Source of the DNA: Callorhinus ursinus
Lineage: Eukaryota > Chordata > Mammalia > Carnivora > Otariidae
Assembly: GCF_003265705.1 (NCBI RefSeq)
Contig: NW_020312894.1
Span: 6,790,223-6,854,222, forward strand
Reading direction: 5' to 3'
DNA length: 64,000 bases
The position numbers and the translations under genes were made by a program. Shown here one piece after another: positions 13,401-25,400 of the stretch (position 1 is the stretch's first letter; each line of letters opens with the position of its first letter). The notes beneath the pieces were generated by a model that made no database searches, had not been told where the DNA came from, and worked only from the letters and a program-made list of their open reading frames with translations.

Positions 13401-16400
13401 ATTTTAGAAACATAAATGAAAAAGGTGTAAGAATTAAGTGACATCTTTTTTATATGAGGTCTTAAAAAACTAGTTGTATTTGAGAAATAGAAAAATACTA
13501 TCTAAAATGCCTTGCCTTTTGAGCATTTGACACTAGTTACTTCTGTATAGTTTTAGGGGAAATAATTTAGTTTTTTTTTTCAATGCATTTGGCAGTGAAA
13601 CAATTTAAAAGGATATTTGTAAATGCCTGAATCATGCCAAGGTGTGTGAATTAGCAGTGAATATTTCCTGCCTACTTCATTGCACATATGCTGTCTTAAG
13701 GTACTAATGGGTCAAGACAACTTTCAGGGTGACCCAGAGACCCTGATTACAGAATGTGTATGTGTATATGTTTTTATTGGAAATCCAGAGGTTGTTTTAT
13801 AATTCTCTACTCTGTCACCATCAGAGCACAGTGATGCATCATCACTGATGTGAAAATAACTTTGGTTTACCCGCCATTGGTAATGGATTTGAGAAAATGC
13901 ATCAAGCTAGAAACATAGGATAAATGCATGAAGGCACAGGTAGTGCATTTCACAAGAGAAAAACCATTTTGGACTTAAAAAAGCAATGAAATTGTTTATA
14001 AATTATATTTAACTTCCCTAAAGAATTGTTCTTGTCCAGTTACATCTTTTCACATAATGATTCACATAAACGACACAGGTATTTCTTTCCTTAAATACGT
14101 TATGCAGCTTTTGCCTATAGTTTTATTTAATTAGACATTTTTTTAAGTAATAAAGTAGTTTGTGACATGTTTATTCTCATGGCTGATGTTATTTTTTACT
14201 TTAGGATATTGAGAAAGCCTATGAAATCGTCTGTCAGGAAGGATCTAACTTAAACCCAGATCTTGGAGAGCTGGTGGTCATTCCTTTGTATCCAAAAGAG
14301 AAATGTGCATTGTTCAAGCCAAATGATGAAACAGAAAAAAGATGCCAAGTTTATCAGAGGAGAGTGGTGTTAACTGCTAGCTCTGGAGAGTCTTTGATCT
14401 GGAGCAACACAGTCAAATTTGTTATTGATGTGGGTGTGGAAAGGAGAAAGGTAATTATTGTCAAGTCGGTAAACCATCTGATCACTGTCCTTGGGTTCCT
14501 GCCACTATGTCCACTGGGAAGTGAGGATGAAGCATGGGATCTGGGGAGTCTCTGATTGGCTCTTGTGTGGAAAGAGAAAGTATTGCGAGTCTTGTTTAGC
14601 CGTTAACTGCCTTTCATTAGCAGGTAGGTAATCCCCAAACTGAGTTGATTGAGGTGCCACAGGAATACGTCTTTAGAAAAGACACAACTAACTAAAGCAT
14701 AAAGATGGTGGTTCTCCTTGTCAGTGGTTTTTCTTAAGCTCTGGTGCTAGCAAGGCAAATTATTGGACTCCTAAACCAACCTTTCGCCAAGTCCATCCAC
14801 CGAGTATTTTTGGTAGCCCCGTTATCAAAATGATTAGCCTCTTCCCTGAGGTGATTTACCAGAAATTAGTTTCAAGTACACGGACTTTAATCTTACCAGC
14901 TTTTAGCTTTAGTGTTGATATGATAAAATTCTATCCTAAAGTTTTAAAAATGTTTTTTATAACTACCTTTAAAGAAGAAAATTAGGAGGAAGGGAAGTAG
15001 GGTATCTCAAAGGCACTGGGACTTAAATCCTAGCACTTAGAACTGAAGGAACCTACCCAAGTATTGATCTGTTTCACCTTATTAGAGATTATGTATCTTT
15101 CATCCCTCGAGGAAACCGGGTCTTCTAAGTATCTTACTGCAACAGAGCAGTTCCAACCGTTCTGAAGGTTCCCTTGGAACCAGTTTGGGCTCTTACCGAA
15201 TTAGTCCACCATTCAGAGAACCCAGGGCTATCACTTGCCCCCCTCTAACCCCCCGTAAGAAAAAAAAGCACTGTTGGTGCCATATGCAGTTTTTGTCTGA
15301 GCTGATACGACCGGAAAAGCTCAGCGTATATTGTCAAAGTCAGACTGCCGAGATCACAATTTGAATAGAACCTTGAAGAGACGCACCGGCCGATGATGAT
15401 GCTTCCCTCTGTGTGGTGTATGCCGATCTGTTGTCATCACAGGGTCGTGCTTTGAGAAGTGACACCGCTAGCATTTCAGGAGATGGTGCAGAGGTCCCAT
15501 ATTTATGGAACCTACAATGAAAGCAGACAACTTGAAATCCATTTGTAAAGGCACTAGCAGTTTCTTTCTCAAGGCAAGTGAAACAATAATAAATATGGTC
15601 CAGAGAGAATGAGTCCGTAGCAGAGCATTTCACCAGGTGCTGCAAACCACACGCTCCCCTCCGGTACAGCGAGCCTGCGAAATCTTGAGTGATCTGATGC
15701 TAACGTTGCTGTCTCTCCGTTTAAAGGTGTACAACCCTAGAATAAGAGCAGACTCACTCATCACACAGCCCATCAGCCAAAGCCAAGCGGAGATACGCAA
15801 GCAGATTCTCGGTTCGTCGTCTTCAGGTAGCACCACAATCACGAAAACTGCTGCAAACTCCTGAATGAAGGCAACCTAGAGACATTAAAACCACTCTCCT
15901 TGGTTTCTTCTAGGAAAACTCTTCTGTCTGTACTCTGAGGAATTTGCTTCCAAAGACATGCGGCCACTGAAGCCAGTGGAAATGCAGGAAGCCAACCTCA
16001 CCAGCATGGTGCTCTTCCTGAAGAGGATAGACATCGCGGGCTTGGGCCACTGCGACTTCATGAATAGGCCAGGTAGCTTTGTGCTCGCGGGGCGCGGGGT
16101 GCGGGGCCGAGACGGGCCTCCTTTCCTCCCGTCCGGGTCCAGGCCGGAGAGCAGGTGGCCCTTGGCAGTGCAGGCAAGCGTGGGGTGGCGGGCATGTGTA
16201 CAGAAGCATTTTTCCCTTTAGAGGTAAGTGTTCTCTGAAGGAATTTTTTAAAAAGCCTCTAGAAATCCCTGCCCTGACAGTGGAGGATTGTCTGCCGTTG
16301 GACCCTGGAGCCCAGGAGGGTGGGCCTGAGGGGCCCGCTGTCTGAGTGTGGCGTCTGAGGCTGCCTGCAGCCGAGGGCAGGGGACTTCTGGCAGCTTTCA

Positions 16401-19400
16401 GGTTTCCTGGTGGGACATGTGTCAGCCAACAGTCCTTCCTCCTGCATCGCTCTGTCACACGGGGAGCACCCCTAGAAGTTCCCTCCTTTGTAATTAAGGT
16501 TCAGCTCTTCTGTGAAAGGGGTAAGGTTCTCGAACCTAGGGCTGAGACTCTAGTGACAGGCCGGCCACGGTTCTCTGGGGGAATATCTCCTCTGGTGGGT
16601 CCCATCACCCAGGAGGTGCCGGCGTTCTCCCCTCCAGTGCCGCCCCTCCCTCGCTGGGACGGTGGCTGCTCTGTGGGGCACCAGCAGGGTGCTGCGGAAA
16701 GGCCGAGAAAGCACGGGGCGGGCGGCTTCAGCGGTGTGTGGGGCGGCCCCGCCACATGCTCACCTCGGGAAGGGAAGCCGGGACCTTCTCTTCTTAGCCT
16801 CCCGCCTTCTCGCACGTTCCCAGTTGGCTTCTCCTACCTGGTGGGCAAACGCTGCTTCCGCTCTGCCCGCAATGTCTGGGGGGTGATGCTGGCTATGGAG
16901 TTTAAAATGTCAGCAGTCAGCCGGCAGAGAAAGGCTGAAAGTAGCAAATGCTCTCCTTGTTCTTGTCCATTTAGACATCTGCCTGTCCTCTCAGAACAGC
17001 AGTACCCTCTGTACGGCCAGCAGCGGGACATAGTTGTTCAAAGCTGCAACAAGCCTCTGAGGCAAATGCTCTGATTCGCTCCATTTTACGGATGAGGAAA
17101 CCGAGTCACAGAAATCAGGTCACGTACACAGAGAAGGTGAACACTCTGCTCGAGTGTCTCCTTAAACACACCAGAGCCCCATGGGCCTAAACATCTCTCC
17201 CAGTCATCTGTGCCCTCTTTTCCTTAGGGAAGTTCTCTGGTGCTTCTCCGCCGCACCCCCAGACCTCCAGCACCCCACCCCCGAGCCGGCAGGGGCGGCT
17301 CAGATGCGGCTTGCTGAGTGCTGCCTGCCGGCGCTTCAACAGGAAGGGATGCCTTCCACCGCCGCCCCCCTCCCCGCCGCCCCCGCCGCGGGAACTGTGG
17401 CGAGCTAGACCGCGGTGGGGGCCGGGGGCCCAGGCAGGCCGGCGGTGCTGGTGGCCGCATTCCCTCCGTCCCATCACTTTCCAGCCACCCCCTCCTCTCC
17501 CGTGTGTCCTGACCGCTGAGGAAGAAAGTGAGGGTCTCTGCCATGTGCCCCCATCTCTCGGGTTTCTCCTGTGACCTCAGAGCTTTGGACAACTTTGCAG
17601 GAGGCCAGTTGGCCACAGTAACCCCTGCAGAGACCTTCCAGAGACCAAGCTCTGAAGAAACATGCTTCGTTTTTGGGAAAATGGCTGCCCCAGCTCCACC
17701 GCTCATCTCTTAGGCCCAGAGTCAGCACGTGTGGACGCCCCAGGCATCTTCTTGGCTGTGGACAGTGGCTGTTTGGTGAGCTTGCCTTGAAGGGAGAAGC
17801 GGACAGCAAAGCACAGCAGTGCCGAGAACCCTGCGTCCCCCCGGTGGCCCCGGCTGCACTGCTTAGGCCCGGAGCTGGTCCCCGGGGACCGAGGTTAGGG
17901 CAGTGGCTTATTGTTGTCTCCCGACAGTACACACAGAACTGTGTTCTGCTGTGCTAGGGGAAAAGCTAACTGTGGAGTCACTCTGGCTCATCATTTTAGG
18001 AGGAAAAAAAGATGATGCTTGCAGCTGGTGCATTTAACTCAACTTACCACTGAAATACGCAAATGCAGCAAACCTGTTACCCTTTTCAGGATTCATGAGC
18101 CATGTGAAAATGAATTTGGCATAACTAGGCTACAGGCTATTCACTGAACTCCCTTGATAAAGATCTCTTAAAAAAGGAAAAAAAGAATCCATTGTATTTT
18201 CTTCCCTGGTGCTGAAGATTGACCTCCATCACAAGCGACACCATCACTGTTGATGTGGATCAGGATGCCCAGGGTCAACTGAGCACGTTTCCTTCTGGGA
18301 AGCAATGGCACCTACACCGAAACTGGGGACAAACTAGCTGACACGTACCAGCCTGCCCCAAATGTTATCTCTGTGTCTGGATACAGAGCTCATGTGGATG
18401 AGACGACTGGCTTTGGAATGATCTGGGAAGAATGAACCCGCACACAGACTTGCCAGACGTGGCGTGCAGGACGAGACCGAGCACTCGAGGAGGCGGGCAA
18501 GAACGCCGGGGCAGAATCACATCACGGCCGCGGAGGCCAGTGTTGGGAGTCGGCAGAACGAGGGAATCAGAGATGCTGCAGGGGCTTGAGCTGCGGTGAT
18601 GCTGCAGGAAGTTCCCCAGAAGAGTCAGGATCTTCTGGAATCCCATCTGCCACAGGAAAGCCTCGTTTGTGTGCACACTGGCGAAGTGCCTCTCCTTGTC
18701 TCTGCATCACTGGAAATGGGGTATTTTGCTTCGGGGTTTGCAAAACGGTCTTTAAATGTGACAGTCTGTACTCAGAGGAGAGCAGGGGCAGAAGGGGCCG
18801 CGGATGCCACGTGCAAGAGCTGGTGCTCGCAGACGGCCTCGCCGCCCCCCCCACCGGCTGCCGGCCGCCCCCCCCCAGCTCCCCCGACAGCCCCGTACGT
18901 GAGCAGAGAGGCCGATGCCACACGGGCAGGAAGCCCCCGTCTAGGTGCCTGTGTCAGTGACGGTCGCACCTGCAGAGTTTGTTGCTGTATTCAGGTGGCG
19001 GGGTGGGAGTGTGGAAAAGAAGCACAAAGTACTTTTTCTTCAGTGAAGAGAATGGGAGAGATTTTAGAAGGCACAGAATGGAAGCATTTTCAGCTCTTGA
19101 TTCGCTCGCCTTAGGCTCTTCATGGGTCCCATGAGCACGGGACTCATTCTCCAGGCCAGGACGTTGGAGGGCAGAAGGGGACGCTGTTGATAATGAAGCC
19201 GTGGCGAGCCGTGGGAACGGGCCGTGCTCGGCCCACCGGCAGAGGGGCCCCGGATGAGGGGCTGCACTAGGGAGCTCGGGCTCCCAAGCAGACTGCCAGG
19301 GCTCTGGTCCCGGCCCCCCACTCCCGTGTCACATCCGGCATTGTGTCACCCCCTCGGGCCTCAGTTTCTTCATCTGAATGTGAACATAATCAAAGCAGTT

Positions 19401-22400
19401 GGTTCATAGAGTTGTCATTATAAATCCATTTATGTGACTGGCATATAGTAAATCCTGTAGCTGTCCCCACCTGTGTGACTCCTACCTGAGCCCCGAAACA
19501 GGCCTGTAGGCCCTGAGCAGCAGAGTCCCTACAAAGGGCAGTTTTCACCGTGTGAGAAGCAGATGCGGAGCTGTAGGCGTTGGGAGGCGGCCCCAGGCCG
19601 TTCACAGCAGAGCGTCCGGCTTGGAGCCAGAAGACACACAGCAGGTGCAAAGGCCTGGGCCCCCGTCCCCGTTGTGTAGCTGCGGAGACAGGCTGCCGAG
19701 GCCTGTGTCTCTGGCACGTCACTTAGCTTTTCCTCATCTGTGGCATGAGGATACGGTGTGTGCCCTCTCGTGTCAGGGGCTCCTAGAGGCTCACAGGAGA
19801 TGATTTATGCCGAAGTGCTGTGTATAGTGTGTAGGGGGCGAGGTTAGGCAATTGCCAGGCTTTATGAGCATGTCCTTTGAAATCTGGCGAAACAGAAGCC
19901 TGCCTGTCCTCCTCAGAGCCAAACTCTTAAACCTGTTTCCTAGAAGTCTCAAGACTTTAGAGTCTACACCGTCAGCCCAGAGCCATCTCCTGATTCCTCA
20001 GTGTCTCCCTTCTGTGCACCGTGCACCGTGCCCAAGTCCCAGTCCTCAAACCAGTTGGGGCCAGAAACTTCCTTTTTTCTTTCGTCTTCTCAAGCTGTGA
20101 CTTTATTTCTCTCTGTCGTCTTTCTCCGTGTGTGTGTGATGAAAGCAAGTACCTGGCACACGGTGAGAGCTTTGAGGGCGGCCGTTCTTGTTCCTTCCAT
20201 AGGCCAGCTTGGCCCCTACCTTTTCTAAGCTCTAGCGGCACTTGAATTATTATGCTGTGGTGTATTCGTTAGAATTCCTCTGGACATGAGTGCCAGCAAT
20301 GCGGTTCACACTAGCATAAACACAAGTGAAGGATCATAAGGAAATTGGGGTGTCCTGTGAAATCCAGGGTGAGAAGGAAGTCGAGCCTCAGGAACACTTA
20401 AGAAAACAGAGACTTGAACAACCTTGGCAAATGGTGTCTCATCTCTGGGTCTCTTGGTTCTTTTCCTTTGCTCTGTCTCGTCACTTCTCATGGCAGAATC
20501 TCAGCTGTGTTCTCCAGGCCTTACAATGTCCCAAGTCAGCCCCTGGAAACCCCTCAGCTTCTCTTGATCCAGACTCCGAAACCCGCCCCCAACGTAGAGC
20601 GTCGCTGGCTCGGGTTGAGCAGGGCCCACCCTGACCCAGGCAGCCGTGTCTGGAGGCTAGCGGTAGTCTGGGAGGTGGTCACGTGCTACAGAATCGTGCT
20701 TCTCTAGGAGTGGGGGTGCACTTCCTTGAGAAGAGGCCAGTCGGGTAAAATTGCATCTCCGGACACTGGAAATTGGTCGTTGGTTTGTATGTGGGTCTCC
20801 CTCCTAAGACCTCCAGCTCCAGGAGGGCCAAGGTTGGGCCCGTCTGCCCACGTGTGTCCCTGCTCCTGGGGCCTTGCAAATGCCAAGATCACAAGACACT
20901 CACGTGTGGCTTGTGAGGGAGAGGAAGTGAGTGAATGAGTTGAGTGTTATCCTTAGAAGGAAATAAGTCCACTAACCAACAGCCAGCAAGGCAGCCCCTG
21001 GAGATGGACTCCGCTGCCTTCTTCCCCTTAGTCCCTTCCTAGGCCTGGGCTGGGCGGGAGTGACGGGAGGTGCCAGTGGCTCTCTGGTCTTCCAGGGTGT
21101 CCTTCCAGGGCATGGCACGGAGCGGTAAGCTCATAGGGCCCAGGCCGCCCCTGCCTCGTGCTGCAGCCTGAGAACCCCGTCCACGGCAAGGCTGGGGACA
21201 AAAGGGTCTTCTCCTACCCCTAAGGAGTCACCTTGCCGTGGGTATGGCGCTGAAAACGCGTCTCTCCTGGTGACCAGTGGAGGCCCCCCATCTCTCAGAT
21301 CCTTTCCAACTCTAGCGACGCCAACCGAACCTTAATCCTGTATCCTTATTGGTTAGAGAGTAGGCTAAGGGGTCTTGGGAAAGAGAGGAATCAACCGTGG
21401 GGACTGCTGACCAAGAGACACCCCCTCCCCGGTTCTGCTCCTGCGCGACATTTATTAGCACTGTTTCCCACGGCTCGCACTTAAACGACGCTGCTGTGAA
21501 GAGCCTCATCTAAACCCTTCTGCTGTTTAGCTAAGACCGTTTTATGAGCCACACTGGGGAGATGTCTTAAAGTGTGGACGTAATATTAGCAAATCCTATT
21601 CAGTTATTTATTATTGTTCCTTCACCTGTCTAATCTATATTCATTAACTTGTTCCTTCTGATATAATAAAACCCCAAGAACATCCTCTTCTTTTCTGGTG
21701 TTAGGACAGGAGCAGAATTAGGAAATTATTTCATAATCCTCTGTGCAGCCAACTGAGCTGCAGGGCATAAAAACGAGGAGGAGGTGCCCTTTGGGGACAG
21801 AGCCCAGCTGCAGAGCCAAATGCTTACGGGGACAATTGCCAAAGATCCTGTAAGTTATAACGCAGCTGATTTATAGAAATTGGTTTCTAAACAGTTTTCA
21901 GTAATTAAGTTTGTGCTTGCAACCCCCTCCTGCTGTGTTTAATCTGAGATGCGTGTTTCTATGACTGCGTCTCGCACCTTCGCCAGCAGGTCAGCTGTTC
22001 CTTCATTTCATGGCTCACTGAGAGAACTCGCAGACTTTTTTTTTTTTTTTTCTAAATAGCCCATCTGTCTCCTTCCCGGGACCGTGGCTTCTCAAGGTCT
22101 CCTCTTTGCCCAGGGGTGTCCCAAGAAGGAGTGAGAGCACCACACCGGTGCTCCATGCCAGCGCCCAGGCAGGACTGAGGGGACAGAACGCGGGGAAGGA
22201 CAGGAATCTCCTGGGAGCCCTGCGCTGCTCAGTGTTAAATCTCAGTGAGAGAATTCGAAAGCAATAGGGAAGTTAAAGTTCTTCTCTCCCAGGCGGGGAT
22301 TAAAGCTGTGCTCCAGGTCGTTCAGCAGGTGTCTGGAGTCCAGGCAGGTTCGCAGGGGGCTTACCTTCTTAGAGCCTCTTGCAGCCCTGACACCTGCTTT

Positions 22401-25400
22401 TCCAGAACTGATCTTCTGCTTGCGACTGATGTGTCTCAGGTTGAGATCAGGCCTGTTACCTGCTCTGCTCTTCTGCAGCGAAGGGACTAGAGACTTGACG
22501 AACCGCACACCACCATTGGCGAGCCATTTCTCCATCCACAGCAGTGGTTTCTCCTGTTGTTTTCATGGCGTCTCGTTAGCAATGAGGGGATTGTAGCAAA
22601 TCTGAGTGGGTGACTGGCTTTTGAGTTACACAGTTGGGCTGAAATTTGGTAAGTAGCTTAGCGGTCAGTGTTTGAACAGCAAATAAGAAAATTTTTACTA
22701 TTTGTTACATTGAACTCCCTGATGCAAGTAGGTGAAATTGCTGCTTGGGTCCCCATTGTATTCATCCCCTGCTCACAAGGCATCTGCTAGAGTTGAGACA
22801 AGTGAAAGCGATCTGGAGGTGCTCGGAAATCCTTCAGTGTCTGGGGTAGAACAACAGACAGCAGCTTAATACTGTGTGGTTTGCTTCTTCATGTGGCCTT
22901 TATTGCTGTACCACCTGCCGGACGGGTGAAAAACACACCTATTTATCAATCTCGTCTTACTCTGCAAGGGCAAGGGGAATACCTTGCTTTGAACAAATGG
23001 ATTATCTTTTTTTGGTGGGGATTAAGCATATATGATGAACACCACACCATTACTGATGTTCTATAAACTTAAGAAATACAGATCTGGGGGAAATCAGCCC
23101 TCTGCCCTTACTTGCACTGGCAGGTAACTCTTAAACACCCTCGCCTGCTACTTCTGTCATCTCTTCGGGTTCTGGGTCAGTTTCAGCTGATTAACTTTTC
23201 TCTTTATTATGGGACTGTATTTTCTTGCTCTTCATGCCTCTACGTAATTTATTGGATGCCAGACATTGTACATTTTGCCGTGTTGGGTATTGGATATTTT
23301 GTGTTCCTGTAAATACTTTTGACCTTTATCCTGGCTTGCAGGATGATCCTTTCAGGTCCTGGTTTTAGGATCTGTTAGCTGGCACTGGAGATCAGGGGTG
23401 GGGTGGGGGTGGGGGGGTTCTTCCCTCTGCTTCTCCTACCCGGGGCCCCATAAACTGTGCGATTTCCCAGCCCAGTGGGTAGAAGTGGGCAGTATCCTAG
23501 ATCCCGTGTGGGCACCCGGCACTGTCCCTCTAATCATCTGGATGGTTCTGTGACCCGACACAGTTTCTTCCGCGTGCTCCGCTGACGAATCGAGGAGACC
23601 TTTTGTGGATCTTCCGAGTCCTGTCTCTGTATGGCTCTCTCCCATCAGGTAGTCCCACCTGCAAGCTCTGGCCACCTTAGCCTCCTTGGACCCTCCGCAC
23701 CATCTTCATAACTCCCAGCAGTCGGGAAACTTCCACTTCTGGGTCCACTTCTGGCCCTGGAGCCGGGAAACTCTTTCAAGGCCTTACACTGGGCAGTCAT
23801 GGCGCTCATCTCATTAGCGCCCCCCTCTCAGGAATCACTGTCCTTCACTGCCTGACGTTCTTTGTCTTGCAAACTGTCATTTCACATGTCTTGCCCACTG
23901 GTTGGTTGTTTCATAGGGGAGGGGAGGCCCAGGACTTGTCACTCCATCTTGATTCTAGGAGATGGGTGATGATTTTTTGCTCTGCTAGCCCCGGAAAGTC
24001 TGATGCAGGCTCTGGAAGACTTGGATTACCTGGCCGCACTGGACAATGATGGGAATCTCTCGGAGTTTGGGATCATCATGTCGGAGTTTCCTCTTGACCC
24101 ACAACTCTCAAAGTCTATCCTCGCATCCTGTGAATTTGACTGTGTGGAGGAGATGCTGACAATCGCGGCCATGGTGACAGGTACTCCCCTGGGAGCACAG
24201 CTCCTTTGTGCTGTCAGTCTGTCCCGGGTCTAGATTTAAGTGAGATCCGTTTGAAATATTTTAAGAACCTAACAGACTTTGACCAATTCATTTAACCCTT
24301 TAAAGTGACAATTAAGTACTTTAATAGATTTAAAAGGTAGAAAGATGATTTTTTTTTTGTAAGATTTTATTTGACAGAGAGAGCAGGGGGAGTGGGAGAG
24401 GGAGAAGCAGACTCCCCGCTGAGCAGGGAGCCCGATGCGGGGCTCGATCCCAGGACCCCGGGATCATGACCCGAGCCGAAGGCAGACGCTTGGCAACTGA
24501 GCCACCCGGGCGCCCCACGAATTATCTTAATATGAAAAAAATCAAAATCCAGTGAATTTCTCAGACATTGAAAGAAAAATGTGTCACTAGAAGTGTTCTT
24601 CCCCAAAGAGTTACGTGTTTCTGTTTTTACTTCCTACCTCCTTCATTCTTCTTGCTTTCTGTGTTTTAATGTATTCTTTTACTGGCAGCTCAGGCCAAAG
24701 GCTGTGGCTGCGCCTCTGAGTGGCTCCAGTCCCCGGGGGCCCCCTGCTCTGACTGTGGTACCAGCAGGGGACTCACTATACCGGACAGAGGCAAACATAA
24801 ACAGGGACAAAAACACGATAATACCCTAAATCTCTCTGATGTCTACGTAAGCAAGAATAACATTTATTCAGAGAAATAGACAGGAGTGGTTCTAGACACA
24901 CAGCAGTGAGCCCTTCCCTCTGCGTGTTGTGCTCAGGTCAGAAGTCTCCAGTCTCGCTGACCTTGTGACCTTTTGCATCTTAAAGCTCCCAACTGCTTCT
25001 CGAATCTGCCACATGGAGCTGAGGAGGCTGCCTTGACTTGTTGGAAGACGTTTTTACATCCCGAAGGAGATCACTTCACCCTCATCAACATTTACAAGGC
25101 CTACCAAGACATAACTCTGAACTCTGCCAGTGAAAGTAAGTGAATGCTTGTGATTCGGAGGAACTGATTTCCACTTTCCCTTCCCCAAAGAAAGCCGAGT
25201 TGTTCACCCTTCTCTAGCCCTGTTGGTCACTCGAGGGGCTGGCGCTTGAGGGCCCAACAGCGCTTGCTGCCGTGCGTTGGAACCCCAGCGCTCAGCCAGG
25301 TCGGGCATGGATGACATGGGGCCACAGAGACTTGCACGGCACAGCTCCCACCCTCCAGGGTCGGGGAAGAAAGGAACTGCCATCTCCAAGTGCCCTGGGG

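Larger units (their letters stand above)
9095..14204. other. DHX32 intron
   Basis: Three SINEC copies (10619-10770, 11306-11500, 12560-12753). The remainder is AT-rich with short homopolymers; I see no exon. Confidence 0.7.
16073..23988. other. DHX32 largest intron, GC-rich and SINEC-free
   Basis: 7.9 kb with no SINEC. CpG-rich patches at about 16075-16150, 17240-17480 and 18460-18960. MIR pieces near 17060-17140 (minus), 19290-19455 and 19690-19830 (plus). L1-like old sequence near 23150-23330 and a G-rich run at 23396-23417. A possible decayed coding fragment lies at 18225-18435. Long open frames here follow GC content and resemble no protein I know. Confidence 0.65.

Noticed and set aside
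15910..16458. 182-codon minus-strand frame
   Set aside because: It is the antisense shadow of the DHX32 exon at 15914-16072 extended into the intron.
16346..17074. 242-codon plus-strand frame after a DHX32 exon
   Set aside because: GC-rich intronic frame with no splice support and no family resemblance.
16073..24349. Absence of SINECs as a sign of a special region
   Set aside because: Other SINEC-free stretches of 6-8 kb occur in the same window (about 3.0-10.6 kb, 35.5-42.3 kb and 47-53 kb), so the gap is not exceptional by itself.
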